A stretch of 64,000 nt of DNA from CAVRRZ01 sp963723745 (GTDB taxonomy: Bacteria; Actinomycetota; Actinomycetes; Mycobacteriales; Geodermatophilaceae), in assembly GCA_963723745.1 (NCBI GenBank), contig CAVRRZ010000005.1, positions 62,001 to 126,000 of the forward strand. The letters run 5' to 3'. Shown here one piece after another: positions 62,773 to 64,000 of this stretch. The translations under genes were made by a program, and so were the position numbers. The notes beneath the pieces are model-generated. The model did not search any database. It was not told the DNA's origin and was given only the letters and a program-made list of their open reading frames with translations. Position 1 is the stretch's first letter. Each line of letters starts with the position of its first letter.

Positions 62773-63639
62773 TCAGCCTTTCTGTGCGCGCCGTTGCCGG
62801 ACCGGTGCCACGACCCCTTCGGCCAGGCGCCGGACGGTGACCAGGAACGCGGTGTGGGCCACCATGCGGTGCTCGGGACGTACGGCCAGGCCCACCGCGT
62901 GCCAGGGCCGCAGGAGCGACTCCCAGGCGTGCGGCTCGGTCCAGACACCCTGGGCGCGCAGCGCCTCGACGTAGGTGGACAGCTGGGTCGTCGTGGCGAC
63001 GTAGCCGACCAGGACGCCGCCGGGCCGCAGGGCGGCCGCCACGGTGGGCAGCACGGCCCACGGCTCGAGCATGTCCAGCACCACGCGGTCGACGACCTCG
63101 TCGGCGGGGTGCTCGGCCAGGTCGCCCAGGCGCAGCGACCAGTTGGCGGGGACCTCGCCGAAGAAGGCGCCCACGTTCGAGCGGGCGACGTCGGCGAAGT
63201 CCTCCCGCCGCTCGTAGCTGGTGACCGCTCCCCCGCTGCCGACCGCGCGCAGCAACGAGCAGGTCAGGGCGCCGGAGCCGGCGCCCGCCTCCAGCACCCG
63301 CATGCCGGGGCCGATGTCACCGAAGCCGACGATCTGGGCCGCGTCCTTGGGATAGATCACCTGCGCACCGCGGGGCATGGACAGCACGAAGTCGGCCAGC
63401 AGCGGCCGGAAGGCCAGGTAGCCGGTGTTGGCGGTGGAGAAGACGACGGAACCCTCGGGTGCACCGATCAGGTCGTCGTGCGCGATCGCCCCCCGGTGGG
63501 TGTGGAAGGCCTTGCCCGGCTCCAGGACGACGGTGTGCAGCCGGCCCTTCGGATCGGTGAGCTGCACGCGGTCGCCGGCGGCGAACGCTCCGGGGACGGG
63601 TGCGTCGGGTGGTGACTCGGGGGCCGGCTGGGTTTCCAC
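62773..63639 (-). CDS. trmI: tRNA (adenine-58-N1)-methyltransferase TrmI
   Basis: This 288-residue protein has an N-terminal beta domain (GRLHTVVLEPGKAFHTHRGA) and a SAM-binding domain (IGPGMRVLEAGAGSGALTCS). RVVLDMLEPWAVLPTVAAAL carries the catalytic Asp, and SLLRPWHAVGLAVRPEHRMV is the C-terminal family segment. It methylates A58 in the tRNA T-loop. GTG 63639 is preferred over a longer Arg-rich frame. Its place next to arc matches other actinobacteria. Confidence 0.93.
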   Translation of the reverse strand: METQPAPESPPDAPVPGAFAAGDRVQLTDPKGRLHTVVLEPGKAFHTHRGAIAHDDLIGAPEGSVVFSTANTGYLAFRPLLADFVLSMPRGAQVIYPKDAAQIVGFGDIGPGMRVLEAGAGSGALTCSLLRAVGSGGAVTSYERREDFADVARSNVGAFFGEVPANWSLRLGDLAEHPADEVVDRVVLDMLEPWAVLPTVAAALRPGGVLVGYVATTTQLSTYVEALRAQGVWTEPHAWESLLRPWHAVGLAVRPEHRMVAHTAFLVTVRRLAEGVVAPVRQRRAQKG

Positions 63640-63720
63640 AGGACGCCAGCGTACGGAGCGGTGCGACACATCTCGGCGCGCGCTCTCGGAACTGTCGGTG
63701 GTGCGACCTAGCCTCGCACC

Positions 63721-64000
63721 ATGACGGCGATCGAGACCCCGACGGCGCTCGGCCCGGCCACGGCCGACCCGGTGCTCACGGACGACGCCGCGCCAGAGGG
63801 CCCACGCCGTCCGGCGCTGTCGCCCAGCCGGGCGGCCGACTTCAAGACCTGCCCCCTGCTCTACCGGTTCCGCACCATCGACCGGCTGCCCGAGCGCAAG
63901 AGCCGTGCCGCCGTCCGCGGCACTCTCGTGCACACGGTGCTGGAGCGGCTCTACGACCTGCCGCCGGCCGAGCGCACCGTCACGGCCGCCCAACAACTGG
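63721..64000 (+). CDS. RecB-like PD-(D/E)XK nuclease, cut by window end
   Basis: The first 93 residues read ALSPSRAADFKTCPLLYRFR, then IDRLPERKSRAAVRGTLVHT and VLERLYDLPPAERTV. These are the N-terminal Cys/Tyr motif and the first His/Glu motif of actinobacterial RecB-family exonucleases found beside trmI-arc. The catalytic D-E-x-K part is outside the window. TAGCCT (63709-63714) is 6 nt before ATG 63721. It is divergent from trmI. Confidence 0.85.
   Translation, partial: MTAIETPTALGPATADPVLTDDAAPEGPRRPALSPSRAADFKTCPLLYRFRTIDRLPERKSRAAVRGTLVHTVLERLYDLPPAERTVTAAQQL

Overview
This window is high-GC chromosomal DNA from an actinomycete. The evidence is a Pup-proteasome locus (arc/mpa, dop, pup, prcB, prcA, pafA, pafBC), RbpA, a Lnt/Ppm lipoprotein-mannosylation pair, a HelY-type helicase, and many starts placed 6-8 nt after a TAnnnT -10 box (leaderless style). 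Gene order and protein flavour fit Geodermatophilaceae (Blastococcus, Modestobacter or Geodermatophilus). That family assignment is inference. No rRNA, tRNA, IS element, prophage or CRISPR array was recognised.

Layout: 0-5.4 kb holds a serine hydrolase cut by the window edge, a PEBP protein, a HAD/GH65 disaccharide-phosphorylase pair and a Phd/PIN toxin-antitoxin pair. 5.4-15 kb is a housekeeping and accessory mix: M50 peptidase, tryptophan 2,3-dioxygenase, LysE exporter with a decayed partial copy, three VOC proteins, an SDR, a UvrA-like ABC protein and an AraC regulator. 15-23 kb carries lipid and envelope genes (GDPD, acyltransferase, UMF1-type MFS, thymidine kinase, rbpA, fxsA, ppm, lnt). 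23-30 kb is a lysine-fermentation-type cluster (kal, kamE, kamD, amidohydrolase, kdd, with kamA divergent). 30-40 kb holds a GNAT, hydrolase, acyltransferase, HIT protein, an intein-containing radical SAM protein, pyrophosphatase, Lrp regulator, M24 peptidase and 5'-3' exonuclease. 40-64 kb is helY-dagK-tatC-tatA-pafC-pafB, a DUF3866 gene, pafA, a MerR-controlled membrane module, prcA-prcB-endonuclease VII-pup-dop, a HAD gene, arc, trmI and the start of a RecB-like nuclease.

How genes work together: PafA ligates Pup, Dop deamidates or removes it, ARC/Mpa unfolds the target and PrcAB degrades it. PafBC is the neighbouring DNA-damage regulator pair. KamA, KamDE, Kdd and Kal give most of the 3,5-diaminohexanoate route from lysine, but the cleavage enzyme Kce is not in the window. 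The MerR regulator faces a three-gene membrane/lipoprotein operon across a MerR-like operator, and the same palindrome core occurs twice near 9.2 and 10.9 kb.

A major caveat is that four blocks (about 0-4.7, 17.5-18.8, 20.3-22.4 and 24-30.3 kb) contain genes broken by single-base indels, mostly +1. The protein family signal continues across the breaks in another frame, and for several genes the corrected lengths divide exactly into codons. I read these as probable sequence errors, not decay, and I give whole-gene coordinates spanning the breaks.
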